Below, piece after piece: positions 9,772 to 21,532 of a stretch of DNA of 64,000 bases. The translations under genes were made by a program, and so were the position numbers. The DNA is taken from contig NC_080042.1 in NCBI RefSeq assembly GCF_012489685.1, forward strand, positions 31,439,158 through 31,503,157. The letters run 5' to 3'. Under the pieces are notes generated by a model. That model did no database searches, had not been told where the DNA came from, and saw only the letters and a list, made by a program, of their open reading frames with translations. Source of the stretch: Lotus japonicus (taxonomy: Eukaryota > Streptophyta > Magnoliopsida > Fabales > Fabaceae). How positions within the stretch are numbered: position 1 is the stretch's first letter; every line of letters begins with the position of its first letter.

Positions 9772-9966
9772 GGGTTCAATATCATATTAGTCTCTGTCTT
9801 TGAGTCGCCGTCTGATCTAGATCCCTCGTCAGAAAAATTATTGTAAATGGTCCTCATATTGCTCCAAATAATTTTCAAACATGAGGACCATTTACAATAA
9901 TTTTTCCGGCGAGGGACCTAGATCAGACGACGACTCAAAGAAATGAACTAATATGATGCTTAACCC
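9772..9966. mobile_element. Fold-back MITE with 9-bp TSD (MULE type)
   Basis: A 195-bp element that is nearly one large inverted repeat, from GGGTTCAATATCATATTAG to the complement ending TTAACCC. It is flanked by perfect 9-bp TSDs TTATTAAAA (9763-9771 and 9967-9975). The 9-bp TSD and GGGTTAA ends match the larger element at 42190-43649; both arms also share GAAAA-TTATTGTA-x-x-T-GTCCTC-type sequence. Confidence 0.85.
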
Positions 9967-10119
9967 TTATTAAAACGTCTATTTTAAATGTGACATAATA
10001 TGAGGGTGGTGGAAAATTTCCAAGCACCTACCATAAAAACCCACATGTAACTGTTTCACAAAAGTTAATCACTACAAACCCATCTAACTTGTGATTCTCT
10101 ATTGTCTGATTTTCTTTCT

Positions 10120-10745
10120 TAGTGCTAACACCCTCGTATGCCGATCTTACAATCAAGCGACAGAATAACCTATTTGACAGTAATTTATCAGGGACTTCAG
10201 AAAACGACTGGAAAGTAAGGAGCGAAGTGCTTGTTGCTGGTTACGACGAACGAGCGAAGGGCTTCCCTACGCCCTTCCCTACGCCCAAAGATGCTTTTTG
10301 CCCGACGTCCCCCAGGACAAGAAATGGTTATGAAATGACAAGGAGTTTTGGCTCTTATATACCCGTAGTTAGAATTCATCGCCATTGGGGACAAGTGCAT
10401 GAACGACAACTCCAAACATCACACATTCGTCGCCTACTTACCGGTTAGGTGGCACTAGCGAGATCCAGCTAAGGTAAGGAACTTCATGTCGCGGCTGCTC
10501 CCCTCTGTCGCGGTCTCATGAACTGAACTTCGTTGCCTTCCCGCGCGCGAAGCGAATGGTCGCAGTGTTGTGGGTCAGTTTCTGGGCGGGGGGCAAAGAG
10601 AGACCACAAGAATGAATCATTTGGATCGCAAATCAAATCCAAGGATTAGTTCCAAGAAAGCGTCAGCTCATGGATGAGCGATCAGAGTGACTAATCGGCC
10701 TCTCTGGCCCTTATGGGATAGCCCTCCGCAGATGTAACCACATAA
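10120..10745. other. Possible mitochondrial DNA island (NUMT)
   Basis: This block is much richer in G+C and evener in base use than its AT-rich flanks. Its texture resembles plant mitochondrial intergenic DNA (runs such as GTCGCGGTCTCATGAACTGA and CCCGCGCGCGAAGCGAATGG). No mitochondrial gene is recognised. The call rests on composition and general likeness only. Confidence 0.35.
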
Positions 10746-11590
10746 AAGTAGAACAAGTTTTTGATCCTCGTTGGTCTATAAGCTTGTGTCTTGATCCGCT
10801 AGTGCAGGTTCTTCCAGCAAAAGACTTGAACACAAGAATGATCACATGCAACAATCATAAACAATGGACATGAGGTTTATAGCATGAACTTTCCTACAAC
10901 TATGAATCAAAATAATGTGTCACTACATGAACATGAAATGGTGACCATTACACTGAAAACATATATATATATATACACACACAGTTGAACACTCAAAACC
11001 CACAAAATATACGGTCAAACACTGTATGATCGCCCTGCTACAAAGGAGTCCTTAACCATCCCTACGAGTATCAACATTTTCTTCGAATCTGATCATGTTC
11101 TACAAAGCATAAAACCCTACTTCATGTCCTCAAATTTTAGTTATCACTGTCCAAGCAAGAAAATCTTATCTTAGCCTACTCCTGCATCAGTAAAAAACAT
11201 CACCAGACTATCATCAAATCAGTAAAACACATGAAAATTAAGCTTTAGAAATTAGCAAACAGAAAGTTAACAATTCCAAATCGGAACCACAATATACGTT
11301 TTCATTATTTTTTTTTTGTTTAAACTTGGGGAGGGGATTCAGGCTCTGAACCACAATGAGAACTATATGACATGGTATCTTCCTTAGATATAGCCACATA
11401 GTTGAGAGGTGCAGTAGACAACCTTCCCATTTCCTTGATATATACATTATGATGGCCAGAGTAGGAACATGATGTTGGTAGTTCAGATGTTCCACCACTT
11501 AAAGAGTAGCAGCGAGGTGTAGGAGGCATAGAAGAAACATTGCCATTTGCACACAATACCCATTTGCAAGATAATAAGATAATTGTCAAC
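10746..11590 (-). other. Mostly unassigned; possible 3'-terminal gene fragment on minus strand
   Basis: On the minus strand 11320-11589 encodes 89 residues (a Ser/Pro-rich tail with PPTPRCYSLSGGTSELPTSC) with a stop directly before an A-run (plus T-run 11309-11319), as at the 3' end of a retrocopied transcript. I do not recognise the protein. It may be only the 3' UTR of the D123 copy next to it. The rest (10746-11319) shows nothing clear. Confidence 0.25.
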
Positions 11591-12861
11591 TCATCAATTG
11601 AACATATTTTAGTTAACTACAAAAACTAAATTCGTAGCACATACATTAACAAAGTAATTAATGGTAAAAAAATATGAAAAACATGAGACAAGAAATAATA
11701 ATGGACATGAAGCACAGGTAAAATATTGGACCACCAACTAATTTATATGACAAAAATACAGCCTCAACAGGGTACAATTTTGTAAAAGATAAGTTTTCCC
11801 TCCATTGACAAAAGGCTCAAAGGGTTTTTAAAAACAAAACCTGCTTTTCCATTTGCTATCTAACAGTTAATAGAGAACCAGCATCTTAGTATCATGCGCC
11901 AGCTTCTGTAGATCTGGCTTGTCGTATTAACTCTTCACCTGCATTCCTTAGAAACTTATCCCAACCACTCCCTGCACTGGTATCCAAGTAATCGAATGGC
12001 ACTGCGGTTTTAAGGCCTGGCCTAACAGCACAACGATCTTCCACAATTCTGATCTCCACATCATCTCCTTCACTGCGGATATGCGCTAATTCATCCCATG
12101 TAAACAACAATGACAATGTAAAGGCACTCCAAGGGTTAAAATCTACTATCTTAACTCTCTCAGTCTCGTCCTTTGTAATGTAAACATCAAATGTGTAGTT
12201 TTCTGACTCAAATCTAGTTCTCATATAATTGTTGAAAAACCCTTGTATCAGTGACAAGAGATCATTTTTCTTTTCAAGCAGAGCTGGATAAAAAGTAGTG
12301 ACCTCTCGCTGAGAAATTCCAACTAATTTATGCTACCATACAAAACAACGAAATTCCATGTCTGGCTTGAGGGATGGATACCATTTACGGAGAGCAAGAA
12401 AGAAATTCTGGGGTCTAGATGAAGACTTACCATGACAGGAATCATAAGCATGACACAAGTCATGGACCAGCGAGTCAGATGCTCAGAACAGAAGTGCAAT
12501 CTCACTGAAATTGGTGCAGCAAAGGGTGCCCGTAATACTTATCCAAGCTGAATCTTTTGGGGCACTCCAATTCAACTTGGGGAAGATTGCACCCCCAAGA
12601 GACTCGATGGATTCCTTAATTTTCAGCTCAAGTTCTGGAAATGAAGGGGGTTGAGAAGGTTCTTCTGCTTCATCACCCAATCCCTCTGACACCTGAAAAT
12701 CTTCTTCATCATCAGGATTATGAATTCTGTTGGGCATGCATCTTCATTGAAGACAGAGACAGGCAGCAGGAAGGGCCCAGAGTCATCAAGAATGTACTGA
12801 ATAAAAGATTCAGGAAATTGATGAGTAATGGTCTTATAGATACAGATTTGAACTTTGGGTA

Positions 12862-12866
12862 CCTTG
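12862..12866. repeat. TSD CCTTG flanking the large solo LTR
   Basis: CCTTG here and again at 20386-20390. Joining across it restores the D123 reading apart from a small deletion. Confidence 0.8.
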
Positions 12867-13266
12867 TGATCGGGGAGCGACCAAACTACCCAAGAAGCCG
12901 GGGGTAGGAAGAAGGTGAGGGGCGCGGCGAAGCTGGGACGGTCGGAGAAGGTCCCGGGAGGGGCTCCTGCAAGGGACTCCAATGCCAAAGTAAGTAGGGG
13001 AATGAGAGTGAGTCAATGAAGAGGTGAAGAAATGAGTTACCTTAACATGGAGGAGGAGCCCTCCTTATATACACGAAGGGAAATTAGGGTTTGAGTCATG
13101 CAACGTCATGCATGGCTCATACTTGGTTCATCCCGGGCCGTTGGATCCTCTGTCGCTCCCTGCCGCAAAGCAGTGATCCAAGGGTCCAGGGTTCCTTGGG
13201 ATCTATGCCTCCAACCACTAGTACCGTAGGGTGGTTGGGATAGGTCAACTCCTACATGGTGGGCCC

Positions 13267-16200
13267 TGTAACACCCCGATTTCGGTGGCGTCACTTTAGT
13301 AACCAAAAAGAAATTTAATGCGGAAAACGTGAATATTTTTTTTTGATAATAGAACCAAAGACTGAAAGAAATAAACTCCCAACGAAAGATAACAGAACTA
13401 ATATATATTATAAATACAGTCCCCGCTGTAAGTAGTAAACCACGTCACGAGTAAACCTCCAGTGACGGAAAGTAAACGACAGTAACGCCCGTAGGCAAAA
13501 GGTACAGACCAAAAGAAAGGTCAGGCGTTCGCAACACTATCCCTCAAAAATGAGAATGAGTTAGCCCAAACGGCCTAAAACAAGACCTCCTAGTCCAACC
13601 AACTCTCTGTGATTCCCGTAGAGAAACCACACAAAAAGCTATAGGCGGGAAACTACCCTGTCCCCAACGAAAATGATGACGGTCAGAGCTAAGACTCTAC
13701 TCCTACACTAATCCTATCTCGAGGAGCTCACACTAGCACTAAAACTATATGCTAGCGTGATCGTCGTCCGAATCTGAATCCAGAACGACCAAGTCCATGT
13801 ACACCATCCGTCCTCCTCTCGCAATCGCGATGCGTTTCTGTTCCAGCATCTCAAATCTAGTTCCCCCCGAAGGGTAAACCATCGTGAATCAGTCCGCCAT
13901 GGACATCTGACAAAGGGCGTAGTCCGCCAAAGCACACACAGAAGACGCGAGGGTCAACTCCAAAGAATTACGTAAATAATAAATCCAATAGATACAGATA
14001 GAGATAGCTACTTAGGCTTATAAGTTAGAGATAACATCCTAGGGTTGTATATTTCGCAATGAATATAAAAGACAGTAATAACAATTAACATGCATCAGAT
14101 AAGATTAACAATTATCAATCACACTCAGCAACTAAGTCAGTATGCATGTTGCATGAAATGATATGGCGGTTAACCCAGTTAACCAAATGCATTCCGGAAA
14201 GGGATGGACATCAAACGGATCAGCCCTAACACCAGCCACGGTGGGACCATTTCGGCCCGCGTGCCTCTTACTCCAACAACAACGGTAGTCAGATCAGCAG
14301 TAAACCCGTAGGTCTGCCATTTCGGTCTGCTACAAGAGTCGTCTACAAACGCTCTTACACGGCATTCCGGGTCTTATGACCATTTTGGAAACCGACGAGG
14401 TCCAGAGTACGTCCTGTGTTAATACCCCATTAATGTTGCATGAATGCAGGATGATTAGTCAAACAACGTCTCCGATCTCACTCGACACGTCGCCACGTGT
14501 TCTAGCTAAATTAATGTCTCTAAAAACTTACCCTAAGGTAACAGTCGATTCTGCGACAAAAGACACATCTTCCAACAACACACATAACTCATGATGATCT
14601 CCAAATCATCCGACTCATCTCAATCCGATGGTCAAAACTGCTCAATGAGCAAGAGTATCAACATACTCGGAAACTATCAATTTCCCGGACTTATTCCCAG
14701 GATAGCCCAACAACACAGCTGCTCCAACAGCACAAGAGCATCAACATACTCAATACTTCTCAACTTCCTCAACACTTGGATCCGACGACACTTCCCGTTT
14801 TCAAAACTTAATGTTCAAGCCCTAAACTTTCGTCTGAGTCTTTTATCATTATATTAAGGGTTTTGAGGTTGTTTAATACATTATGGAAGTTCATTATGAA
14901 ATTGTTTAAGTTTCGTCTCTAATCCTATTAGTTTCCAAGATCCTATAATTCCAATGATTCCCTGGAGAAGGTCTCAAAACAAAAGGTCCATCATCACCCA
15001 AGTAATGGCCCGAGAAGTTCCCAGGTAAGCTGGCCGGGCACAATGCCTCATTAAAAGCCCTTCTTGCCTTAGACAGAACAACCCGAGTTCTTACGTGAAT
15101 TCAAATGGGGTTTTTCCAATATCATTTTCAAACTCATTTTCCTTAGAGAAGGTCTTGATCCATAAAACAAATAGGGTACGAACCTCGGTCCGTCCCATGA
15201 AACTTCCTCAAAATCTCAAAATAAAATCGGCATAACATGCCCGTTATCCTCACTCTGAAGCATAGCAGATATATGTGTAATAACATAGTTAAGTCAGCAC
15301 AATCCAACAATCATAAATCATGTATCAACATATCCTAATTTAAACACGTAGCACTTAGCATAAATAGCAGATATCACACATCCTAGATTAACCATGTAGC
15401 ACATAGCATATGAATCATTTAGCACACAATATCAAGGCATCATGAAATCAACAAGCTCGGCCGAAGCCTCAGAAATCATTTCAGACATTTAGCAATTAAG
15501 TGCATAACACATAAATCAAGTCGAATTCGTCGACACCTAAAGCATTATCTAGTAAATTCAGAGAGTAGCCCTCACCTGTAGATTCTCCAGGGTTCTCTTC
15601 AAACACTCCTTCACAATCAGCTCCTTGTTCTTCAGGAAATTCCTCAAAATAACCTTAGAGTAAAACCACAGAATTCTATCAAAATCTATCGGAAACTAAG
15701 CTATCAATACTCACTAAGGTTACACGAAGTAGCCTATACTCCGAGGTACGATAATCTAGCGCGAAAGGACAAGTTTTCGAAAAAGGAATTTTCTTCCTCC
15801 TCCTAGGTAGCTCTCGGCCACTATTGGTAATTGTGTGGGTCGATTTTTCTTCGATCAAACTTGGTTCCTAGGTTATCATTAGTCATAACTAAGGGTATTC
15901 TAAACTCGGAAAAATTATCGGATCGAAAACTATCGCAGGGGTATTTTGGTCATTATTTTCAGCTCAGAATTTCAAAATCAGAATTTCGAAAAACAAATTC
16001 GATGGGGTTGATACTAACGACGATTATGACGACTAATCTTACTAACGCTAAGCTCAGTCGAGGGTTTTAAGCCCAAAGGTTGGAACTTTAGCCAAAAATG
16101 GGTATTATGAGCAGAATTGAAACTCGGCAGCAATTCGGCGAGAATCAGCAAAATGTAATCCGCTAAACATGCTCAGGGGCACGCAGGGAATAAGTTTAGA

Positions 16201-17501
16201 AAGAAAGATGAAGTCATTTGGATAATTTTGCAAAAACCTCAAAATTAAGAGTACAGAAAGACATAGTGAAAAGCTACGGACTTTACGATCAGAAGTAAGG
16301 AAAAGCGTCAGTACCTTGAGACCTACGCGTAGCAAAGAACTGTGGAACGATCAAGCAAGAATCGGCGAAAAACTCTTCTCCTCCTTCTCCTCTTGGCCGC
16401 GGGTTTGGGTGTGTGTGTTTGTGAGGTTTTTGTTTCAAGCTTCACATATTTATAGGGAATGAAATGGAAGATATTTATCAAAGATCGGATAAGTATGAAT
16501 AGATATTTATCAAGATTGGATAAGTATGAACAGATATTTATCAAAGGTTGGATAAGGTTGAATAGATATTTATCAGAGATTGGATAAGAATGAATAGATA
16601 TTTTGTAAACCGGTACAGTTTTGTTTAGATATCGGAGGATTTAACTCATAGAGTTAATATAAAAATATAAAAGCGATCCCGATTTCTTCCTACTGATTCC
16701 AACGTATTTTAGACACGATATTCTCCCCGCTGAATCTTCTAATTCTTCAAAGAAATATCAGCATGATTTTTGGTTTTCGAGGCTTGTTTTATAGAGGATG
16801 GAAAAACGCGGGAAAATGAAAGTTTCGCGAATCTGATTCTTCCGGCTTCACTCTCCATGAATTCTAAGATAGGTTTTGGCGACATAATACCAAAACTCAA
16901 CAGAGGTTTCCTTGTATTTTAGGTGGCTAATGCAAAGTCAGTGTAAAAACTATTTTACCCGATAAGTTACTTTTTGCATCGAATGTCGGAATAGAAAACT
17001 TCCTTCTGAAGAAAGATTGAAATCATCAAGAGAAATGGGTGTACGCGTGTGGAATCTTCATTTGAAGCTCCGAATAGAAAAAGTCTTCATAGTCGGTTGA
17101 TTCTAGGGTTTTGAAATACCAGGGTTTCAGTTTCGGCAAACTTCCGATGATTGGAATCGGACGTTCGTAGATCCTAGAGTTTCGCCTCGAAACGATTGTG
17201 ATATATGGAAAAAGAGAAGTTCTAACATTTCTATGAAGATTTTTGGAACTAAATTCCATAGTGTCTTTAAGTGAAAACTAGCTATATACTAGGGTTTCTG
17301 ACCTAGGTTTAAGCATATATCGATCGTGCTATACCTTAAATCGACTTCGATACAATCTTTTGACTTTTCCTGAACTTTCTCCTTCATAAATTTATTTCAT
17401 TTGGTAAACTCTAGTTCAGGTTTCCCTTCACGATACATCAACCCTAATCGTGAATAGGAACCTTATTCACTTATTCTAAGCTTAAAAACTTGGGTCTTAC
17501 A
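13267..17501 (-). mobile_element. Solo Ty3/gypsy LTR, nested, minus strand (4235 bp)
   Basis: It begins TGTAACACCCCGATTTCGG and ends TTGGGTCTTACA on the plus strand. Perfect TSD GGCCC lies at 13262-13266 and 17502-17506. Its ends match the LTRs at 24276-28124 in reverse, so it is the same family, but it is about 390 bp longer and clearly diverged. No internal element body remains, as expected after LTR-LTR recombination. ORFs in it are short and chance-like. Confidence 0.9.
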
Positions 17502-17699
17502 GGCCCGGTGATTGTCTTGTACTCAAAAGGGAAGTCTCCTCCGTCCCAAGCGGGTCGGGAGGAGGTAGCGATCGTTTAGTGGGTGATCGTCCCATTAGGT
17601 CCACTCCGGTCGTCCGTTCAAGGGTTTCCAGGAGCGGTGGTCGTCCACGGGCGGTGGTGGTCGTTTCATTAGGTTTCCGCCCTGGGCCTGCTCTGGTCG

Positions 17700-18960
17700 T
17701 CCGTGCCATGGTTTCCCAGAACAGTAGTCCCCCAGCTCTGGTCCACTGCCACAGTGGAGCATGAGCTTTAAGGGCGGCGTTTTCGCGGAGGAGTTACTAG
17801 GGTTCTCGGAACAGTCATGCAGGCCCTGTATGCGGGTGGCTCCCAGTCGTTCGATCCTCTTGTCATTCCTGCGACGCCAGTGAGATCTCACGGTCCAGGA
17901 TTCCCCGTGGTAGGTTCAGTCCCTAGCTTTCTAGGGTGGTTGAAGGAAGTTAACTCCTAGGTCCTGGGTCCCACCGTTGTCCTTTGTGGGAGTGTGGGGT
18001 CGGACCTAGGTATTTCCCAAGTTTCCAGAACAGTAGTCCCCCAGCTCTGGCCCAATGATTCAGTGGGGCATGAGCTTAAGGGTGATCTTCCCACCTGATC
18101 TCCCTGCAGCTTGTGATGTGGGTCTATGGGTGGACGGTTGCGCGGTTTGCGCGCTCCTCCCCTCCCCTTCCTTCTGGTCAAGACCAGGTCATAGAAATAG
18201 GGAGCGTAGAGTTAGAAGACGACTTCCTTTAGATTCGATCACGTTCTAGGGCGGTGCCGTTGTGGAGCTTGAGCTACGAGATTGGGCCGATCGTCCTCAG
18301 GGGACGGCCGATTTTGGAGGCTCCCAGAACAGTCGTAGTCCCCTAGCTCTGGTCCACAAGGGTTGTGGAGCTTGAGTTGATCGCTCGTGCGGTATGGAGT
18401 GGAAATAGTGGGATCGCTTGGTCGATCAGGGTTGATCGTCCTTAGTCTTGATCGGGTGAGGAGACAGTGTGATCGACCCGGGGGGGTGATCGGTTGGAGC
18501 GTCTCCCAGAACAGTGTATTCCCCTAGCTCTGGTCCACAAGAATTGTGGAGCTTGAGCTAATAGAGTTGGAGTTTAAAGTCGGAAGTCCATCTTGAATTC
18601 TCTCTCGGAATAACAATCTCCTAGCTCTAGCATTTAGTGATGGATGTCGAAAGGTAAGTTGTTTTCACTCGAAAGACTTAGTGTTCGCTCAGTGCGATGT
18701 TCAGATACTCGGAGGGAAGTTGCCAATTGTCTGACAAATTTCTTAGGACTCGTAGGAATCCTTGCACTCGCTTGACGAGTGGTTGGTCCTTCGAGGATAT
18801 TTTTCTTGATCTTTAGACAAAGCTATGGATGTGGAGCTTAAGTGACAAGATTGGGTCGATCGTCCTTGAGGGACGGTCGGTTTTGGAGGCTCCCGGAACA
18901 GTGTATTCCCCTAGCTCTAGTCCATCATGGAGCTCCAGCTACGAGAGTCAAGAGGTCGGG
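17700..18960. repeat. Dispersed 60-bp motif, five copies in the U3 of the large LTR
   Basis: A motif like CCCAGAACAGT...TCCCCTAGCTCTGGTCCAC, followed by GTGGAGC-T-GAGC, occurs near 17714, 18024, 18322, 18504 and 18892. Spacing is irregular (about 180-390 bp), with GATCGTCC-rich filler between. Confidence 0.75.
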
Positions 18961-19399
18961 ATATGAGGGTGGTGTTACCCAATTGCGGATTTAAGGGCGA
19001 GCCCGGATGAGCCCCAGCCCGATCGCTCGTGTGGTGTGGAGCGGAAGTTCTTTGACATTTTGTTGTTTCGAGATAGTAGAGTTTCTGAATCTTTGGGACC
19101 TGACTAAAACGTTTGGTTTTAGTGGGATGATCGGTCTTGACTAAGCGTTTTGACACTTAGGGTTTTTTGAATTTTTGTTATCCGCTCAGAGGAATTTGAG
19201 TCTTGGGGATTCTCCTATCTTTTCTTCGTCTTCGTTGTCTTATCCTTCTTGGTTTCTTTTATCCGCTCGCCAAGGCGTTCGCGCGCTCGGAGGGACTTCT
19301 TAGCGACCGTCCTCGGCTAAGCGTTTTGACGCTTTGGAGGTTTCTTGACTTGAGCTTCCCCAAACCCTCAATTTTTAGGGGTTATGCTCGTCCTCAAGT

Positions 19400-19820
19400 A
19401 AGTGTTTGAACACTTGGAAATTTGTCTTCGTATTCGTTCTCGCCAAGCATTAAGACACTCGAGGGGGATTTGTCTTCATCTCCTCTCCCTCCGAGCGTTG
19501 ACATACTCTAGAGGATTTTGTCTTCATATCCGCCTCGCCGAGCATTTGCGATGCTTGGGGAGGATTTTTTCTTCATATCCCCTTCACCAAGTGTTGCGAT
19601 GCTCGGGGATGATTTTTTCTTCATCTCCCCCTCGCCGAGCATTTGCGATGCTGGGGAAGGGTTTCTTCTTCATCTCCCCTTCCCCGAGCGTTGCGATGCT
19701 CGGGGATGATTTTTTCTTCATCACCCTCTCGTCGAGCAATGCGATGCTCGGGGAGGATTTCTTCTTCATCTACCTCCCGCCGAGCGTTGAGGCACTCGGA
19801 GGGGACTTTCAACTCTTTGT
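19400..19820. repeat. 48-bp tandem repeat array with hairpin core
   Basis: Units contain CGAGCATTTGCGATGCTCGG followed by GGA-GATTTTTTCTTCATC. GCGATGC starts at 19548, 19596, 19645, 19693 and 19741, a 48-49 bp period, with more worn units on both sides. Each core can fold because CCGAGCA pairs with TGCTCGG. Confidence 0.85.
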
Positions 19821-19859
19821 TGCCTCAACCGGTTTATTAGTCTCGAGAGGTCTCTTCGT

Positions 19860-20355
19860 GCCTGACCGGGTCTATGCTCGGCGAGACTTTTAATTATTCG
19901 GTGTCTCAACCAATTAATTGGTTTTATGAGGCCTTGTCGTGCTCAGCTGGTTCTGTGTAGTCGGGTCTTTTTATCATCTCGTCCCCTCGACCAATTAATT
20001 GGTTTTACGAGGTCTTGTCGTGCCCGGTTGGGTCTATGCCCGTCAGGTCTTTTTATCATCTCGTCCCCTCGACCAATTAATTGGTTTTACGAAGTCTTGT
20101 CGTGCTCGGTTGGGTCTATGCCCGTCAGGTCTTTTTATCTTCTCGTCGCCTCGACCAATTAATTGGTTTTACGAGGTCTTGTCGTTCCCGGTTGGGTCTA
20201 TGCCCGGCGAGACTTTTAATTATTCGGTGTCTCAACCAATTAATTGGTTTTATGAGGCCTTGTCGTGCTCAGCTGGTTCTGTGTAGTCGGGTCTTTTTAT
20301 CATCTCGTCCCCTCGACCAATTAATTGGTTTTACGAGGTCTTGTCGTGCCCGGTC
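19860..20355. repeat. 81-82 bp tandem array with palindrome CCAATTAATTGG
   Basis: Six units. The perfect 12-bp palindrome lies at 19910, 19991, 20073, 20155, 20236 and 20317, a period of 81-82 bp. Units differ by few bases, which indicates recent spread or homogenisation. This is the far-U3 end of the large solo LTR. Confidence 0.9.
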
Positions 20356-20423
20356 TGGGAAACCATGACACGGACGACCAAAGCACCTTGAATCTGGCAT
20401 TGATTCACCTCTTCCTCTTTCAT

Positions 20424-21240
20424 ATTTTGTAATAGTGATTTTTCTTAAATAAAACTGGTTGAAGATCCTTTCTTCAATTACCTGATATGAAATAGCCAGT
20501 ATACATGATGAGTAAATAGTGATTAATAGTTGAAACCTAGTCAATTTGGTAGATGTTAGTATAGGCCAACTCACCCTACTCAACCGTAACCCATATGGGC
20601 TAGGTCCAAAAAACTCACTAAATGAATGAACAATCAGCCTATGTATATGCACATATATGCATGCATCCCCATGCAAAAATTAGAAAGTAGTCTATTACCA
20701 ATAGAACTTCTAAGTTGTTATTAGTATTATGCAAGGCAAATATATTATTTGTTCTTTGCCTAGCATACTAGTAACAAGAGTCTTAGCGAATGAAATGAAC
20801 TCACAAAACCAATCAAATGATCTATTCAAGTAAGATAAACATGAGTTTCAGTTTTGCTTCCAAAGATAGGTAACTAGACATAGCAAATAGACTGGGAAGC
20901 AGCAAGAGCTAATAACCTACTATAAGAGTTTGATGATATTAAAGTAAAACAGAATATGGAATTTCAAAATTGCAATCTAATCAATAGTAGCTTTATGTGC
21001 CTTATTCTCATTTGTTAGAGTCAATTAAAGCATATGACAAATATCTCTGTAAAGTTGTTCAAAGCTAGGGTCACCAACTGACAGCAACACAAAGTTTAAC
21101 TATTGAAGATAATATCAACTCGTATACCACATCCTCATCAAAGTCAAAATAATACAAGTTATTGTTTCCAAATGAATCTCTCACAAAAGAACTCAATCCA
21201 AACATGAACAATCATATCCATTTAAAACCGATTCAATAAG
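20424..21240. other. Unassigned AT-rich DNA
   Basis: This lies upstream of the D123 copy's start. The first bases may be its old 5' UTR. Beyond that I see no gene, repeat pair or clear element end. Confidence 0.4.
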
Positions 21241-21244
21241 GGGT

Positions 21245-21532
21245 TCAAGGTGTATTGATGTGTTGTATTGGGTAAGGACCACATGAGTGGTTTTATATTA
21301 TTTCTCTAACACAGCTCTTTGGGCTTGAAGCGTGGATAAATTCACATGTCTACCTACCATGTGCTTAAATTCAACTTTTTATTAGAAAAATTTGGGGCGG
21401 CAATGATCGAACTCTAGACCGCTTGGTCATAGAGCTCTGATACCATGTCAAGCAACCAATTATCCCAAAAACTTAAACTATTGGGTAAGGACCACATGAA
21501 TGATTTTGTATTACTTCTCGTCTTCTCTAGCA
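21245..21532 (-). mobile_element. TRIM (miniature LTR retrotransposon), minus strand
   Basis: On the minus strand: LTR (plus 21446-21532) ending TTGACA, primer site TGGTATCAGAGC (plus 21434-21445), about 120 bp of non-coding body with GACCAAGCGGTCTAGAGTTC, then a second LTR (plus about 21245-21311) starting TGTTAGAGAAATAATATAAA. The LTRs share ATTGGGTAAGGACCACATGA. This layout and leader are typical of plant TRIMs, which encode nothing and depend on other elements. The left edge is fuzzy. Confidence 0.7.

Larger units (their letters stand above)
12867..20385 (-). mobile_element. Large solo LTR (about 3.28 kb without nested insert), minus strand
   Basis: It starts TGATCGGGGAGCG and ends ACCAAAGCA on the plus strand, with TSD CCTTG. 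Read on the minus strand it has a TATA box TATATAAGG (plus about 13064-13072), then a leader with ATTGGAGTCCCTTGCAGGA, a form common in plant gypsy-type LTR leaders. U3 is therefore the 13075-20385 side. No coding domain, primer site or second LTR is present. Subtracting the nested LTR and its TSD (13267-17506) leaves 3279 bp. The family is not identified. Confidence 0.7.
11892..20423 (-). pseudogene. CDC123/D123-family pseudogene, split by an inserted LTR
   Basis: Minus-strand pieces: 20386-20423 (start MKEEEVNQCQIQ) and 11892-12866, separated by the LTR at 12867-20385. D123 hallmarks are clear: a FPESFIQYILDDSGPFLLP-like block, FPKLNWSAPKDSAWIS, CTNFSEIAL, ESENYTFDVYITKD and DFNPWSAFTLSLLFTWDEL. 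CDC123 is a cytosolic ATP-grasp-type protein that helps assemble translation factor eIF2. Breaks seen: about 5 bases lost next to the insertion site, one-base losses near 12833 and 12733, and an in-frame TAG in place of the Arg-Gly just before KLVGISQ. No introns interrupt the coding match, which suggests a retrocopy, although the source gene could be intron-poor. It is dead. Confidence 0.8.

Noticed and set aside
10122..10448. 108-residue frame as a gene
   Set aside because: It lies in the suspected mitochondrial-like island and resembles no known protein.
19402..19893. 163-residue frame and several overlapping frames on both strands
   Set aside because: They arise from the 48-bp tandem array; the residues repeat with the DNA unit and no domain is seen.
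19860..20355. Regular repeats with palindromes, superficially CRISPR-like
   Set aside because: The units are contiguous and alike over their whole 81-82 bp with no unique spacers, and the setting is a plant LTR.
21400..21450. tRNA-like stretch near GCTCTGATACCA
   Set aside because: It is the primer site of a minus-strand TRIM; no cloverleaf can be drawn.
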